NCBI GenBank assembly: GCA_030065655.1
Contig: JASJDT010000008.1
Coordinates: 1 to 45,555, forward strand
Reading direction: 5' to 3'
DNA: 45,555 nucleotides
DNA from: Desulfocapsaceae bacterium
GTDB lineage: Bacteria; Desulfobacterota; Desulfobulbia; Desulfobulbales; Desulfocapsaceae
Shown: positions 26,574 to 34,979 of the stretch, in pieces
Layout of the letters: each line of letters opens with the position of its first letter
How positions within the stretch are numbered: position 1 is the stretch's first letter
Made by a program: the position numbers and the translations under genes
The notes under the pieces: model-generated
Database searches by the model: none
The model's input: the letters and a program-made list of their open reading frames with translations, nothing else
What the model was told of the DNA's origin: nothing

Positions 26574-27878
26574 ATGGCTGATCTTTCAATTGATTTTTGC
26601 TCTATTCAAAGCCCAAATCCTTTTTGGCTGGCTTCAGGACCGCCTACGAACACAGGAGACCAAATCAAACGTGCCTTTGACCGGGGCTGGGGAGGGGCGG
26701 TGTGGAAAACTCTGGGCAATCCGGTAAAAAACGTAAACAGCCGTTATGCTGCCATGAGTAAAGGGCGCAACAAAATTATCGGTTTGAATAACATTGAGCT
26801 AATCACCGACCGGGGGCTGAGCATCAATCTCCAAGAGATGGGGGAGGTAAAAAAAGCCTATCCTGAAAACGCAGTTGTTGCCTCGATTATGGCTGACAGT
26901 TTTGCCGAGTGGCAGGAACTCATTGCCAGGGTTGAGCAAACCGGTGCAGACGGTATTGAACTAAATTTCAGTTGTCCTCATGGGATGTGTGAACGAGGTC
27001 TTGGTTCGGCGATTGGGCAGGAGCCTGCTGTTGCGGAGAAAATCACCAGATGGGCGAGAGAATGCTCTTCGCTGCCCATTATCGTCAAACTTACCCCTAA
27101 TGTGGCCGATATAAACGAGCAGGGTATGGCAGCAGTTGCCGGTGATGCCCATGGTGTTGCCTTGATTAACACCATTAAAAGCATCATAGGTGTTGATCTT
27201 GATGATTTCATTCCATATCCCAAATTAAGAAATGGTTCTACCAACGGTGGCTATTGCGGACCGGCAGTAAAACCCATTGCTTTGCATATGGTGGCTTCAC
27301 TCAATCGAAATCCTGACTTTTCCTTACCCGTCTCGGGCATTGGCGGTATAACAAACTGGCAGGATGCCGCTGAGTTTCTTGCCCTGGGTTGTAGTACCGT
27401 GCAGGTGTGTACTGCGGTAATGCATCATGGTTTTGGCATTATCGATGAAATGATAAAAGGATTGTCTGTATACCTCTCCGAGATGAATATGGAAAGCGTT
27501 GCCGAACTTCGAGGCAGAGCCCTGCCGCACTATAAGGATTGGGCCGAGCTTGATATGAACTACAAGGTCGTTGCCACCATCGATGAGGATAAATGCATTG
27601 GCTGTGGTAAATGTTATACCGCCTGCCAGGATGGCGCCTACCAGGCGTTGGCTTTATCTCGGAAAACGACTAAGGAGGGTAAGCCTATACCCACCGTTCT
27701 CGGGGATAGATGTACCGGCTGCAATCTGTGTTCGCTGGTCTGTCCGGTTGAATGTATTGCCATGGTGGATGTTTCCGAATCCGATGAGATTGAAAGCTGG
27801 AACGAGATAGTAGCCAGAGGGAAGTTTGTCGTCAAAGACGGTTTGTCATCGACTGAATCAACAAAATCCATAGCGTAG
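26574..27878 (+). CDS. preA: Dihydropyrimidine dehydrogenase subunit PreA-like
   Basis: 434 residues from the ATG at 26574, with GGAGA upstream. The N-terminal 310 residues are a dihydroorotate-dehydrogenase-like FMN barrel: NPFWLASGPPTNTGDQI, the active-site NFSCPHGMCERGLGSAIGQ (its first Cys corresponds to the catalytic Cys of mammalian DPD), and GGYCGPAVKPIALHMV. The C-terminus carries two 4Fe-4S motifs, CIGCGKCYTAC and CTGCNLCSLVCPVEC. It should reduce uracil or thymine to the dihydro form, or run in reverse. The FAD/NAD(P)H-binding partner PreT is not in the window, so the electron donor is unknown. Confidence 0.93.
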   Translation: MADLSIDFCSIQSPNPFWLASGPPTNTGDQIKRAFDRGWGGAVWKTLGNPVKNVNSRYAAMSKGRNKIIGLNNIELITDRGLSINLQEMGEVKKAYPENAVVASIMADSFAEWQELIARVEQTGADGIELNFSCPHGMCERGLGSAIGQEPAVAEKITRWARECSSLPIIVKLTPNVADINEQGMAAVAGDAHGVALINTIKSIIGVDLDDFIPYPKLRNGSTNGGYCGPAVKPIALHMVASLNRNPDFSLPVSGIGGITNWQDAAEFLALGCSTVQVCTAVMHHGFGIIDEMIKGLSVYLSEMNMESVAELRGRALPHYKDWAELDMNYKVVATIDEDKCIGCGKCYTACQDGAYQALALSRKTTKEGKPIPTVLGDRCTGCNLCSLVCPVECIAMVDVSESDEIESWNEIVARGKFVVKDGLSSTESTKSIA

Positions 27879-27888
27879 GGGAAGTGAG

Positions 27889-29127
27889 ATGAATCTTGAC
27901 AAGCTCAGAATAAATGGTGCAAGGTTGCAGCAATCTCTGGAAAAAATGGCCCAAATAGGCGCAACACCTGGGGGTGGCGTGCAGAGACTTGCTCTCTCCG
28001 ATGAGGATAAGAAAGCCAGAGATCTCTTTGTCCACTGGCTTAAGGAAATTGACTGTGAGGTCACCATTGATCAAATGGGCAATATATTTGGGCGCAGAGC
28101 GGGGAAAAACAGAAATCTTGCCCCGGTCATGAGTGGCTCACATATTGACTCCCAGCCCAAGGGAGGAAGATTTGATGGAATTCTGGGGGTTATGTCTGCA
28201 CTCGAAGTGCTCCGTACGCTCCACGAGAATAACGTTGAAACGCAAAGAGACATTGTTATCGTCGATTGGACAAATGAAGAGGGTTCCCGGTTTGCACCGG
28301 CCATGGTTTCTTCAGGCGTTTGGGTGGGCAAACTCGATCTTGAATGGGCCTATGCCAGGCAGGATATTAACGGCAAAAAGCAGGGAGAGGAGTTGGCTCG
28401 AATCGGCTATAAAGGTGAATTACCAGCCAAGTCTTTTCCCATCCATGCCTATTACGAGTGTCATATAGAACAGGGTCCGCAGTTGGAAAAAAAGGGAAAA
28501 GTCATTGGTGCTCCAAAAGGTGTTCTTTGCCTTCACTGGTATGACATTCGGTTGAAGGGAACAGCCAATCAGGTTGGGCCTACTCCCATGGCTGGCCGCA
28601 ATGATTGTTTGCTTGCTGCGGCAGAAATGATTCAGGTGGTCAATAAGGTTGCCCATATCAAGGGTGATATGGTTGCAACAGTTGGTGAGTTGCATAACCA
28701 TCCGAATTCGCGAAACATTATCCCGGACGGAGTCCACTTTACTGTGGATATTCGCTCCTGGGAAGACGAGCATGCCATTGACGCGTGGGAGATGATGAAA
28801 CTGGAGTTCGAAGCAATAGCAAATCGCCATGGAACGCCAATTGACATGGAAATAACTTGGCGGGTGAAGCGAGCTCCATTTGACGAAGAACTGGTCTACA
28901 ACGTCCTAGAGGCCTCCGAAAAACTTGGCTACTCTTCCCTGCGCATGGTGAGTGGTGCAGGGCATGATGCATCATACATCAACCAGATAGCACCTGCGGC
29001 CATGATATTCATCCCATCAAAAGGTGGGAGAAGTCATGTCGAGGTGGAGGAGTCAAGTTGGGAGGATTGCAGCAAAGGAGCGAATGTGCTGTTGCAGTGC
29101 ATCCTGAAGTCAGCAATGCAGGCATAA
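27889..29127 (+). CDS. M20-type N-carbamoyl amino acid amidohydrolase (beta-ureidopropionase/HyuC type)
   Basis: 412 residues, starts 10 bp after preA. Zinc-ligand motifs of the hydantoinase/carbamoylase family are present: MSGSHIDSQPKGGRFDG, DWTNEEGSRFAPAM, CHIEQGPQLE, and the final GAGHDASYI. It removes the carbamoyl group from N-carbamoyl-beta-alanine or N-carbamoyl-3-aminoisobutyrate, giving CO2, ammonia and the beta-amino acid for the aminotransferase encoded first in the operon. An N-carbamoyl-alpha-amino acid substrate cannot be excluded. Confidence 0.92.
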   Translation: MNLDKLRINGARLQQSLEKMAQIGATPGGGVQRLALSDEDKKARDLFVHWLKEIDCEVTIDQMGNIFGRRAGKNRNLAPVMSGSHIDSQPKGGRFDGILGVMSALEVLRTLHENNVETQRDIVIVDWTNEEGSRFAPAMVSSGVWVGKLDLEWAYARQDINGKKQGEELARIGYKGELPAKSFPIHAYYECHIEQGPQLEKKGKVIGAPKGVLCLHWYDIRLKGTANQVGPTPMAGRNDCLLAAAEMIQVVNKVAHIKGDMVATVGELHNHPNSRNIIPDGVHFTVDIRSWEDEHAIDAWEMMKLEFEAIANRHGTPIDMEITWRVKRAPFDEELVYNVLEASEKLGYSSLRMVSGAGHDASYINQIAPAAMIFIPSKGGRSHVEVEESSWEDCSKGANVLLQCILKSAMQA

Positions 29128-29175
29128 GTACAGGTTACTGACAGAAAGAGGCTCTGAGTGTTGAAAATAAAAATT

Positions 29176-29204
29176 GGATAACATGATCCCAAATCACGTT
29201 ATCT
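29176..29204 (+). terminator. Hairpin downstream of the pyrimidine operon
   Basis: GGATAACATGAT (29176-29187) and ATCACGTTATCT (29193-29204) form a 12-bp stem with one mismatch, one G-U pair and a 5-nt loop, starting 49 nt after the carbamoylase stop. No immediate T-run, so terminator, 3' stabiliser or operator are all possible. Confidence 0.35.
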
Positions 29205-29471
29205 TACAGAAGAACTTTATTTTTGCCCGCTTTCCTGGCGGTTCCTGTGTTTAGCTAAAGGAGCACTAAATTATTAGGGTTGTTTGGTTATCAAGCTAGC
29301 TTATCTGTCTTGCAAAAGTCCCAGGGCGTTTACTCTCTAGTATGATAAGCTAATTTGAAAGCTTTTTTACCTAACAACTGGGCATACAGGGCGGGGGAGT
29401 TTATGTACTGTTAACTTACCAGTATCCTGGTTGTATACCGGAGTGACAAATAATGTGTAGCTACGAACATT
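29205..29471. other. Remainder of intergenic region after the operon
   Basis: No gene seen. A perfect 10-bp palindrome AAGCTAGCTT near 29293-29304 is the only visible symmetric element. Confidence 0.4.
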
Positions 29472-29780
29472 TTAAAGGAATTTTTTGACAAACTCTCTCC
29501 ACTCGGCCGACGGTGATTCGATCCTCACGCCAATATCTTTGGTATAACCGCTATGATTTTTCCAGCGGGGGCGAACGATCATTCTGAAATTTTCCCCTTC
29601 CTTTGAAACAACTGCGGCAAAGCTTTTCAATTCATCGTCCAGGGCGATGGAAATATGTTTCAGGCAAAGTCCGGTCTGCGATATATCACTGATAAAACCG
29701 GAATAAAAGCCATAGCCGTCTGAGATATCGACAGTCATATTGGCAATTTGCGTGCGAGGAAATATTCTCTTATCATCCAT
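29472..29780 (-). CDS. PilZ-domain protein (probable c-di-GMP receptor)
   Basis: 102 residues from the ATG at 29780, chosen because TTGGAG lies 6 nt upstream; the longer TTG form has none. The PilZ motifs are KRIFPRTQIANMTVDIS (RxxxR form) and SDISQTGLCLKHI (D/NxSxxG form), the two elements that bind cyclic di-GMP. It is a stand-alone single domain, in its own transcription unit. The target protein is unknown. The larger cNMP/PilZ-like protein at the left end belongs to the same kind of signalling. Confidence 0.85.
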   Translation of the reverse strand: MDDKRIFPRTQIANMTVDISDGYGFYSGFISDISQTGLCLKHISIALDDELKSFAAVVSKEGENFRMIVRPRWKNHSGYTKDIGVRIESPSAEWREFVKKFL

Positions 29781-30170
29781 AGTAAACTCCAACTATCTAT
29801 TGCGGCAAGAAGCTATGAGAGAAGTGGTACGCTTTTGCTTGTTTATCGTAATTTACTATCTCATTAATTGGTAGTTATTTCTATGTTTGAGTCAATATTA
29901 GCGATCAAAATCGTGTACTCTTCACATGGGGTTTATTTTAAATAAAACATAACATTTCACCAGAAATATCCTGTAGTGTTTACGCGTTTCCCTTTTTTCC
30001 TCTGTATTACTTTTCTTTTTCTGATTTGAAAGTGTGTTCTCTCTGTTATACCAGCTGAAAAATTGACCTGTATAAACTGCATTACGTAATAGTTTCTATA
30101 CTTTATCGATGAAGAAATGCCATATTTGTTTCGGGTCAACACGAAAAGTTAGACAAGCATAACATTTTTA
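29781..30170. other. AT-rich region upstream of the feo operon
   Basis: About 390 bp with no gene. GTTAGACAAGCATAAC at 30148-30163 has GTTA/TAAC symmetry and some likeness to DtxR/IdeR boxes; it lies 7 bp upstream of the feoA promoter -35. The match is loose. Confidence 0.35.
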
Positions 30171-30199
30171 TTGACATCAAATATCAGTTCAGATACATT
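30171..30199 (+). promoter_or_regulatory. Sigma-70 type promoter of feoAB
   Basis: TTGACA at 30171-30176 and TACATT at 30194-30199 are separated by 17 bp. Transcription would begin near 30206, leaving a leader of about 110 nt before feoA. Confidence 0.6.
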
Positions 30200-30212
30200 G
30201 TCACCCTGTAGG

Positions 30213-30254
30213 AGTCGAAAGGTCGATTACAAAGCATGGGAGTCGTTCCCGTGC
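30213..30254 (+). promoter_or_regulatory. Two tandem hairpins in the feoA leader
   Basis: AGTCGA-AAGG-TCGATT (30213-30228) and GCATGGGA-GTCGT-TCCCGTGC (30234-30254) form consecutive stems of 6 and 8 pairs just after the predicted transcription start, joined by ACAAA. A regulatory leader is plausible. No known riboswitch consensus was matched with confidence. Confidence 0.45.
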
Positions 30255-30315
30255 ATATTTTAAGCATAGTTTTTGTGTAGTAACCAATTTGGGAAGTTGA
30301 TCAAGGAGTAGAAAG

Positions 30316-30561
30316 ATGGCTGACATCATTAACCTGGCAGATATTTGTAAAGGGAAATCATATCAAGTTTCAGGTTTTACCGAGTCTTCTACGGAATATG
30401 CCGAGAAGTTGAGCAAGATGGGGTTTGTTGTGGGAACAGCCGTTGCCCTGGCACCGGTGAAGCTCAACGATCCGATGGTGCTGCAGATTAGAGGCAGCCG
30501 GGTGGCCCTGCGGAAAAGCGAAGCAGCACAGATTCTGGTAGAGGAGAAGAAGGATGCATAA
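30316..30561 (+). CDS. feoA: Ferrous iron transport protein FeoA
   Basis: 81 residues, AAGGAG ribosome site. The small SH3-like FeoA fold is recognised from INLADICKGKSYQVSGF, EYAEKLSKMGFVVGTAVALAP and MVLQIRGSRVALRKSEAAQILV. FeoA binds the FeoB membrane protein and is needed for ferrous iron uptake. Its last 8 nt overlap the start of feoB, so the two are translationally coupled. Confidence 0.95.
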   Translation: MADIINLADICKGKSYQVSGFTESSTEYAEKLSKMGFVVGTAVALAPVKLNDPMVLQIRGSRVALRKSEAAQILVEEKKDA

Positions 30562-32692
30562 AATAGAACGGATAGCAATTGCCGGCGTTCCCAATTCGGG
30601 GAAGACTTCCCTTTTTAACAGGCTTACCGGTTCCAGGCAAAAAGTTGGCAACTGGCCCGGTGTGACCGTTGAAAAAATTGCCGGAACCTTTGCTCTGAAA
30701 AACAGTAAGGTTGAACTGGTTGACTTGCCAGGGACCTACAATCTCAGCGCCGATTCGGAGGACCAGAAAGTTGCCGAACGGGTGATTCGTAATGGTGAAT
30801 ACGATCTTATTCTCAACGTTATCGATGCCACCAATCTCTCTAGAAATCTCTATCTTACCATGGATCTCAAAGAGAGAACCAATCAGATCATTGTACTGCT
30901 GAACATGATTGATGTCGCAGAAGCTGAAGGAATTGAAGTCAATGCCGACCGTCTCAGTGAAGATCTGGGCTTGCCGGTAATTCCTGTTGTGGCCGTAGAT
31001 AAGGCTTCGGTTGCCGCAGCAGTGCGCGAGATTGAACTGATTGCCGGGGATCTTCCCGAGCATGATTCGCATGCCTCGCGTCTGGAAGTTATGGATACGG
31101 TAAAAAAATATGCATTCATCGATTCCGTTTGTGCACGTACGGTACAGGAGAAAAAGGATCGCAGTGAAAGCATTACCAACAAAGTGGATAATATTGTTTT
31201 GAATCGCTACCTGTCGATACCAATATTTCTAGCTTCCATGTTCCTCACCTTTTGGTTTGCGATCGGCCTTGGTTCGGTGTTCATAGACTTTTTTGATATC
31301 ATCGGTGGACTGCTTTTTGTAGATATTCCCGGAGTAGCATTAGAGCGATTGGGGAGTCCGGAATGGCTTAGTGTTATGATCGCAGGTGGCATAGGCGTTG
31401 GTATGCAGACCGTAGCAACCTTTATACCGGTGGTGTTTTTTATGTTTCTCGCTCTGGCTATTCTCGAGAACTTGGGATATATGGCCAGGGTTGGGGTGAT
31501 AGCTGACAAAATCATGCGCAAGATCGGCTTACCCGGTTCAGCATTCATTCCCATGGTCGTTGGTTTTGGTTGCACCGTACCTGCAGTAATGGCTGCCCGC
31601 ACCCTGACCAGCAAGCGGGATAGATTTATGACTATCTTCATGGCTCCCTTTATGTCCTGTGGTGCAAGGCTGCCGGTATATGCCCTATTCTGCGCAGCCC
31701 TGTTCGGTGCCTATTCTGGCCTTGCTGTGTTTTTGATTTATCTTACCGGCCTGTTCATGGCAATCTTTACTGGATATATGCTGAAGAATACCCTCTTTAA
31801 AGGGACAACTTCGCATTTTGTCATGGACCTGCCGCTCTATCATCGCCCCCAGCTCGGCGCTGTTTTCAAGAGTTCTTGGCTGCGCATGAAAAATTTCGTG
31901 AAAAAAGCAGGAAGTATCGTGGTAATGGCTGTTTTTGTGCTCAGTATGCTCAATACTGTAGGTCTTGAAGAAGGAAAAATTACCTTCGGCAACGAAGATT
32001 CCCAGTCTTCACTGCTTGCCCACGGAGGCAAGGCGATTGCTCCGATTTTCGAGCCAATAGGTATCAGCAAAGACAACTGGCCTGCTTCTGTAGCTTTGTT
32101 TACAGGGCTTTTCGCCAAGGAAGCCATTGTTGGGACGGTCAATTCGCTGTATGTCACCATGGACAGAGCTGATAATGATTCAGACCCAATTGAAGAAGCA
32201 GGCGGCCTTGACATTGCCGGGGCTGTCACTGAAGCCTTTACAACCATAGGTGAAGGATTGGTGGGTGTTCTCAGCAGTATCGATATATTGGGGCTTGGTC
32301 TAATTACCGAAGACCAGACTGTCATTCAAGAAGAGATTGGTGCTGATACCGCCGTCCTCAAACACATTGCCGCTCATTTTACGGTGTTTTCAGCTTTTGC
32401 CTATCTATTGTTCGTCCTGATGTATTTTCCCTGCCTGGCAGTAATCGGGGCGGCACGGCAGGAGATGGGTGGCTACTACGCAGCCATCATGGCAGTTTAT
32501 AGCACACTTTTGGCATGGTCGGTGGCGACACTCTTCTATCAGGTTGTAGAAGGTCACAATCTCTTCTATACGTTACTCTCCCTCGCTATCCTAGCAGCGA
32601 TTTATGGTGGGCTTTATTACATTGGCACCAAGGAAAAGCAGGAAAAGATGCCGGTGTTTGCACCGCCCATCAGGAGAAGCTGCTGCGAATAG
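30554..32692 (+). CDS. feoB: Ferrous iron transporter FeoB
   Basis: 712 residues. The N-terminal G domain has GVPNSGKTSLFNRLTG (G1), GVTVEKIAGTF (G2), LVDLPGTYNLSADSEDQ (G3) and LLNMIDVAE (G4). The membrane part (from about residue 215) carries the FeoB gate-like repeats, with VPVVFF-like FIPVVFFMFLALAILENLGYMAR and GCTVPAVMAARTLTSKRDR, and CGARLPVYALF. The end is Cys-rich (RRSCCE). It imports Fe2+ across the inner membrane. There is no feoC gene. A strong terminator follows. Confidence 0.97.
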   Translation: MHKIERIAIAGVPNSGKTSLFNRLTGSRQKVGNWPGVTVEKIAGTFALKNSKVELVDLPGTYNLSADSEDQKVAERVIRNGEYDLILNVIDATNLSRNLYLTMDLKERTNQIIVLLNMIDVAEAEGIEVNADRLSEDLGLPVIPVVAVDKASVAAAVREIELIAGDLPEHDSHASRLEVMDTVKKYAFIDSVCARTVQEKKDRSESITNKVDNIVLNRYLSIPIFLASMFLTFWFAIGLGSVFIDFFDIIGGLLFVDIPGVALERLGSPEWLSVMIAGGIGVGMQTVATFIPVVFFMFLALAILENLGYMARVGVIADKIMRKIGLPGSAFIPMVVGFGCTVPAVMAARTLTSKRDRFMTIFMAPFMSCGARLPVYALFCAALFGAYSGLAVFLIYLTGLFMAIFTGYMLKNTLFKGTTSHFVMDLPLYHRPQLGAVFKSSWLRMKNFVKKAGSIVVMAVFVLSMLNTVGLEEGKITFGNEDSQSSLLAHGGKAIAPIFEPIGISKDNWPASVALFTGLFAKEAIVGTVNSLYVTMDRADNDSDPIEEAGGLDIAGAVTEAFTTIGEGLVGVLSSIDILGLGLITEDQTVIQEEIGADTAVLKHIAAHFTVFSAFAYLLFVLMYFPCLAVIGAARQEMGGYYAAIMAVYSTLLAWSVATLFYQVVEGHNLFYTLLSLAILAAIYGGLYYIGTKEKQEKMPVFAPPIRRSCCE

Positions 32693-32745
32693 TTTTGCCA
32701 GCCAGGGAGAAGGCACATCGCGTGACTTTTCCTGCCGATACCTCC

Positions 32746-32787
32746 AAAAAAAACCCCCGGTTGCCATAGCCGGGGGTTTTTCTTTTT
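32746..32787 (+). terminator. Rho-independent terminator after feoB
   Basis: ACCCCCGG and CCGGGGGT form a GC-rich stem with a 9-nt loop (TTGCCATAG... region), preceded by an A-run and followed by TTTTTCTTTTT. The A-run and T-run make it potentially bidirectional. It begins about 54 nt past the feoB stop. Confidence 0.92.
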
Positions 32788-32958
32788 AAACAGTTGATTT
32801 CACATAAATTGATGGGAAAAAAAGAGAATTATAAAGTCAGTTAGTTGATGTGTTGCCTTGTATAAAGGGAGAATTAAAAAAAAGGTTGCTCTAATGAAGT
32901 TTAAGTACTACGTATTTTTTTAGAAGAACAAGTCGCAGTCTAAAATATTTGGAAAGCT

Positions 32959-33462
32959 ATGGATAAAAGAAAAAAACTTACAGCTAGCCAGGAAGATTAT
33001 CTCGAGGCTATATACCAGATTTCCCTGGAGAAAAAGGCTGCCAGAGCAAAAGACATCGCTGAATTTCTTGGAGTCAAGGCATCTTCTGTAACCACCGCTT
33101 TACGAAATCTTAGCGCGCTGGAACTGGTTAATTATGCCCCCTATGATCTTATCACCCTCACTGACAAAGGTACTGAAGCAGCTGAGGAAATTGTCAATAG
33201 GCACCAGGCATTGAAGAATTTTCTCACCAATGTGCTTGGAGTTGAAAAAGAGGCAGCCGATGAGGCAGCCTGTCGCATGGAACATTCTGTGCCAAACATG
33301 ATCGTAGAACGCCTTATAAAATACGCTGAGTATGTCGAGACATGTCCGAAAGGTGGCATCACCTGGGATTCCGGCTTTGGTTTCTATTGCAAAGAAGCCT
33401 GTCTTGATGGTGGTTGTGAGAGGGCGAACCCTCAAAATAATTCAACCTTGCAAGACAATTAA
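32959..33462 (+). CDS. DtxR/MntR-family metal-dependent regulator
   Basis: 167 residues. Winged helix: SQEDYLEAIYQISLEKKAARAKDIAEFLGVKASSVTTALRNLSALELVNYAPYDLITLTDKG. The dimerisation and metal-binding domain has NRHQALKNFLTNVLGV and AACRMEHSV, giving the Cys-x2-Glu-His ligand set of DtxR/IdeR. No SH3 domain follows; instead a Cys-rich tail CPKGGITWDSGFGFYCKEACLDGGCE that could bind another metal. It lies 267 bp after feoB beyond a terminator, so it is a separate unit and the likely iron or manganese sensor of feoAB. Confidence 0.92.
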   Translation: MDKRKKLTASQEDYLEAIYQISLEKKAARAKDIAEFLGVKASSVTTALRNLSALELVNYAPYDLITLTDKGTEAAEEIVNRHQALKNFLTNVLGVEKEAADEAACRMEHSVPNMIVERLIKYAEYVETCPKGGITWDSGFGFYCKEACLDGGCERANPQNNSTLQDN

Positions 33463-33670
33463 TCAATTCAGAATAAAGTATTGATTAACCCCTGAGGTTT
33501 CTTGGGTTCTACTTCCATCTTCTTGTTCTTTTGCTCACCGTTTCAACAAGAATACTTGACGATTTCTCCTCCTATTTCAAGTTCAACAAGTTGCCATTTT
33601 AAAAATCCGTATAATACTTGTTCCTAACGCAAGATTGCAGAACGTGTTAAGGTAACTTGGTTTCATCCGA

Positions 33671-33816
33671 AAGCAGCTCTTTTGCCCAATATCTTCGTAT
33701 GTTTAAAAATTTTATCCTCAGGTAGGTGAACGGACTGAGACTCCGAGATAACAGCAATATACCTTTGGTGAGTTTTTGGGTATGCCTCGATTTCAATCAA
33801 AATTGCTAGTTTTTGG
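33671..33816 (+). repeat. MITE-like element, family 2, copy B, upstream of the OmpA lipoprotein gene
   Basis: About 146 bp sharing ATATCTTCG, TTTAAAAATTTTATCCTC and GGGTATGCCTCGAT-type blocks in the same order as 17854-17978, with about 30 extra bases in the middle (near 33725-33755). The ends are imperfectly inverted (AAGCAGCTCTTTTG against CAAAATTGCTAGTTTT). It ends about 50 bp before the lipoprotein start codon, so it may hold or displace its promoter. The rest of the 404-bp gap shows nothing else. Confidence 0.6.
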
Positions 33817-33866
33817 ACGGAAATAAATTTGCAGTATATCATCACATTAATTTCAGGGAGATTATA

Positions 33867-34619
33867 ATGAGAAAGGATATCTGTTTGTTGCAGATCGGAA
33901 GAAAATTTACAGGATTTGGTTGTTTGATGCTCTGTTCTTTAATGTTCTCGCTTAGCGGTTGCGTCTCCAAAGGTGCACACGAGGCAATTATCTCTGAGCG
34001 GGATCAGATTATTGATGAGCGTGATCGTTTGATTGAAACTCGCAATGATTTGATAGATAAAATTTCGATGTTGAACAGGGAGCTTGCTGAAACTGAAGAG
34101 CAGAAAGAGATGGTTACCGCCAAGGCGAGGGCTGCTCAAGACGAGCTCGACCGGCAGCAACAACTCTACGATAATCTGGAAGCCACCTTTGCCAAAGAGC
34201 GAGCGGCAAACCAGGTCAAGATAGAGATGATGAAATCAGGGGTGAAGGTTAACCTGGCCAATGAAATCCTCTTCCCCTCAGGGTCTGCAGCGCTCAATGA
34301 TATGGGCGTTGAAGTGCTCAGACGAGCTGCTGCCGAACTTAAGGACAGCACTTACCAGGTAGTTGTGGCTGGATTCACCGATGATGTGCCGATAAGCAGT
34401 GGACTTCAATATCGCTATCCAACCAACTGGGAACTTGCTGGAGCAAGGGCAGCCAGCGTAGTTCGCCTCTTCGAGGAGGAGGAAATCTCTGCTGACAAAC
34501 TGCTGGCCATCTCCTTTGGTGAAAACAGCCCGGTGGCAAGTAACGAAACACCTGAGGGACGTAAACTGAACCGTCGGATTGAGATAATGCTTCGTCCCGC
34601 ACCAATCGCCATGAATTGA
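33867..34619 (+). CDS. OmpA-family peptidoglycan-binding lipoprotein
   Basis: 250 residues from the ATG at 33867 (CAGGGAG 6 nt upstream); the longer frame has no ribosome site. A type II signal with lipobox LSGC puts the lipidated Cys at residue 32. Residues 40-130 form a charged heptad coiled coil (SERDQIIDERDRLIETRNDLI). Residues about 140-245 are an OmpA C-terminal domain: NEILFPSGSAALNDMG, VVVAGFTDDVPIS, TNWELAGARAASVV, and NRRIEIMLRP. It should tether the outer membrane to peptidoglycan. It is a single-gene unit ending at a hairpin terminator. Confidence 0.93.
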   Translation: MRKDICLLQIGRKFTGFGCLMLCSLMFSLSGCVSKGAHEAIISERDQIIDERDRLIETRNDLIDKISMLNRELAETEEQKEMVTAKARAAQDELDRQQQLYDNLEATFAKERAANQVKIEMMKSGVKVNLANEILFPSGSAALNDMGVEVLRRAAAELKDSTYQVVVAGFTDDVPISSGLQYRYPTNWELAGARAASVVRLFEEEEISADKLLAISFGENSPVASNETPEGRKLNRRIEIMLRPAPIAMN

Positions 34620-34655
34620 GATAAAAAAGGTAGTGTAAACTAAATTTTAAATCCC

Positions 34656-34684
34656 AACCAGCGGCAACTGTCCTGCCGCTGGTT
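34656..34684 (+). terminator. Hairpin terminator after the OmpA lipoprotein gene
   Basis: AACCAGCGGCA and TGCCGCTGGTT form an 11-bp perfect stem with a 6-7 nt loop, followed by a pyrimidine-rich, T-containing tract, 37 nt beyond the stop codon. Confidence 0.75.
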
Positions 34685-34979
34685 GTCATTCTCTTCTTCC
34701 TGGCTTTCCTCTCTTCTAATACCTTCTTAATTAGAAAGTAATAATTTATAGAGACTTTCCTTTTAGCTGCTTAAGCGGCGCGAAGTGTTTGGGTCTGAAG
34801 ATAACTAAATAAACTTCCAAAGAGCTGGTCACATTTACTCTCTTAGACCAAGGCTGAAAGCTCCTGGTTATAATTTTTCTCAGGGTGGAGAAGGGTACTG
34901 GTCGTGGAAAAGCCAGGTATGCTCAACCGAGATCCCAGCTTTTGCCTGGAATACCGGTCGAGCAACCTTGAGAAGATAT
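34685..34979. other. Intergenic region, no gene recognised
   Basis: Between the terminator and the Cys-rich mini-gene. A minus-strand frame of about 37 codons reading through 34865-34980 has no start and was not accepted. Confidence 0.4.

Noticed and set aside
30206-30260. Class I c-di-GMP riboswitch in the feoA leader
   Set aside because: CGAAAG and CAAAGC segments recall the class, but the conserved core stems and flanking sequence do not fit.
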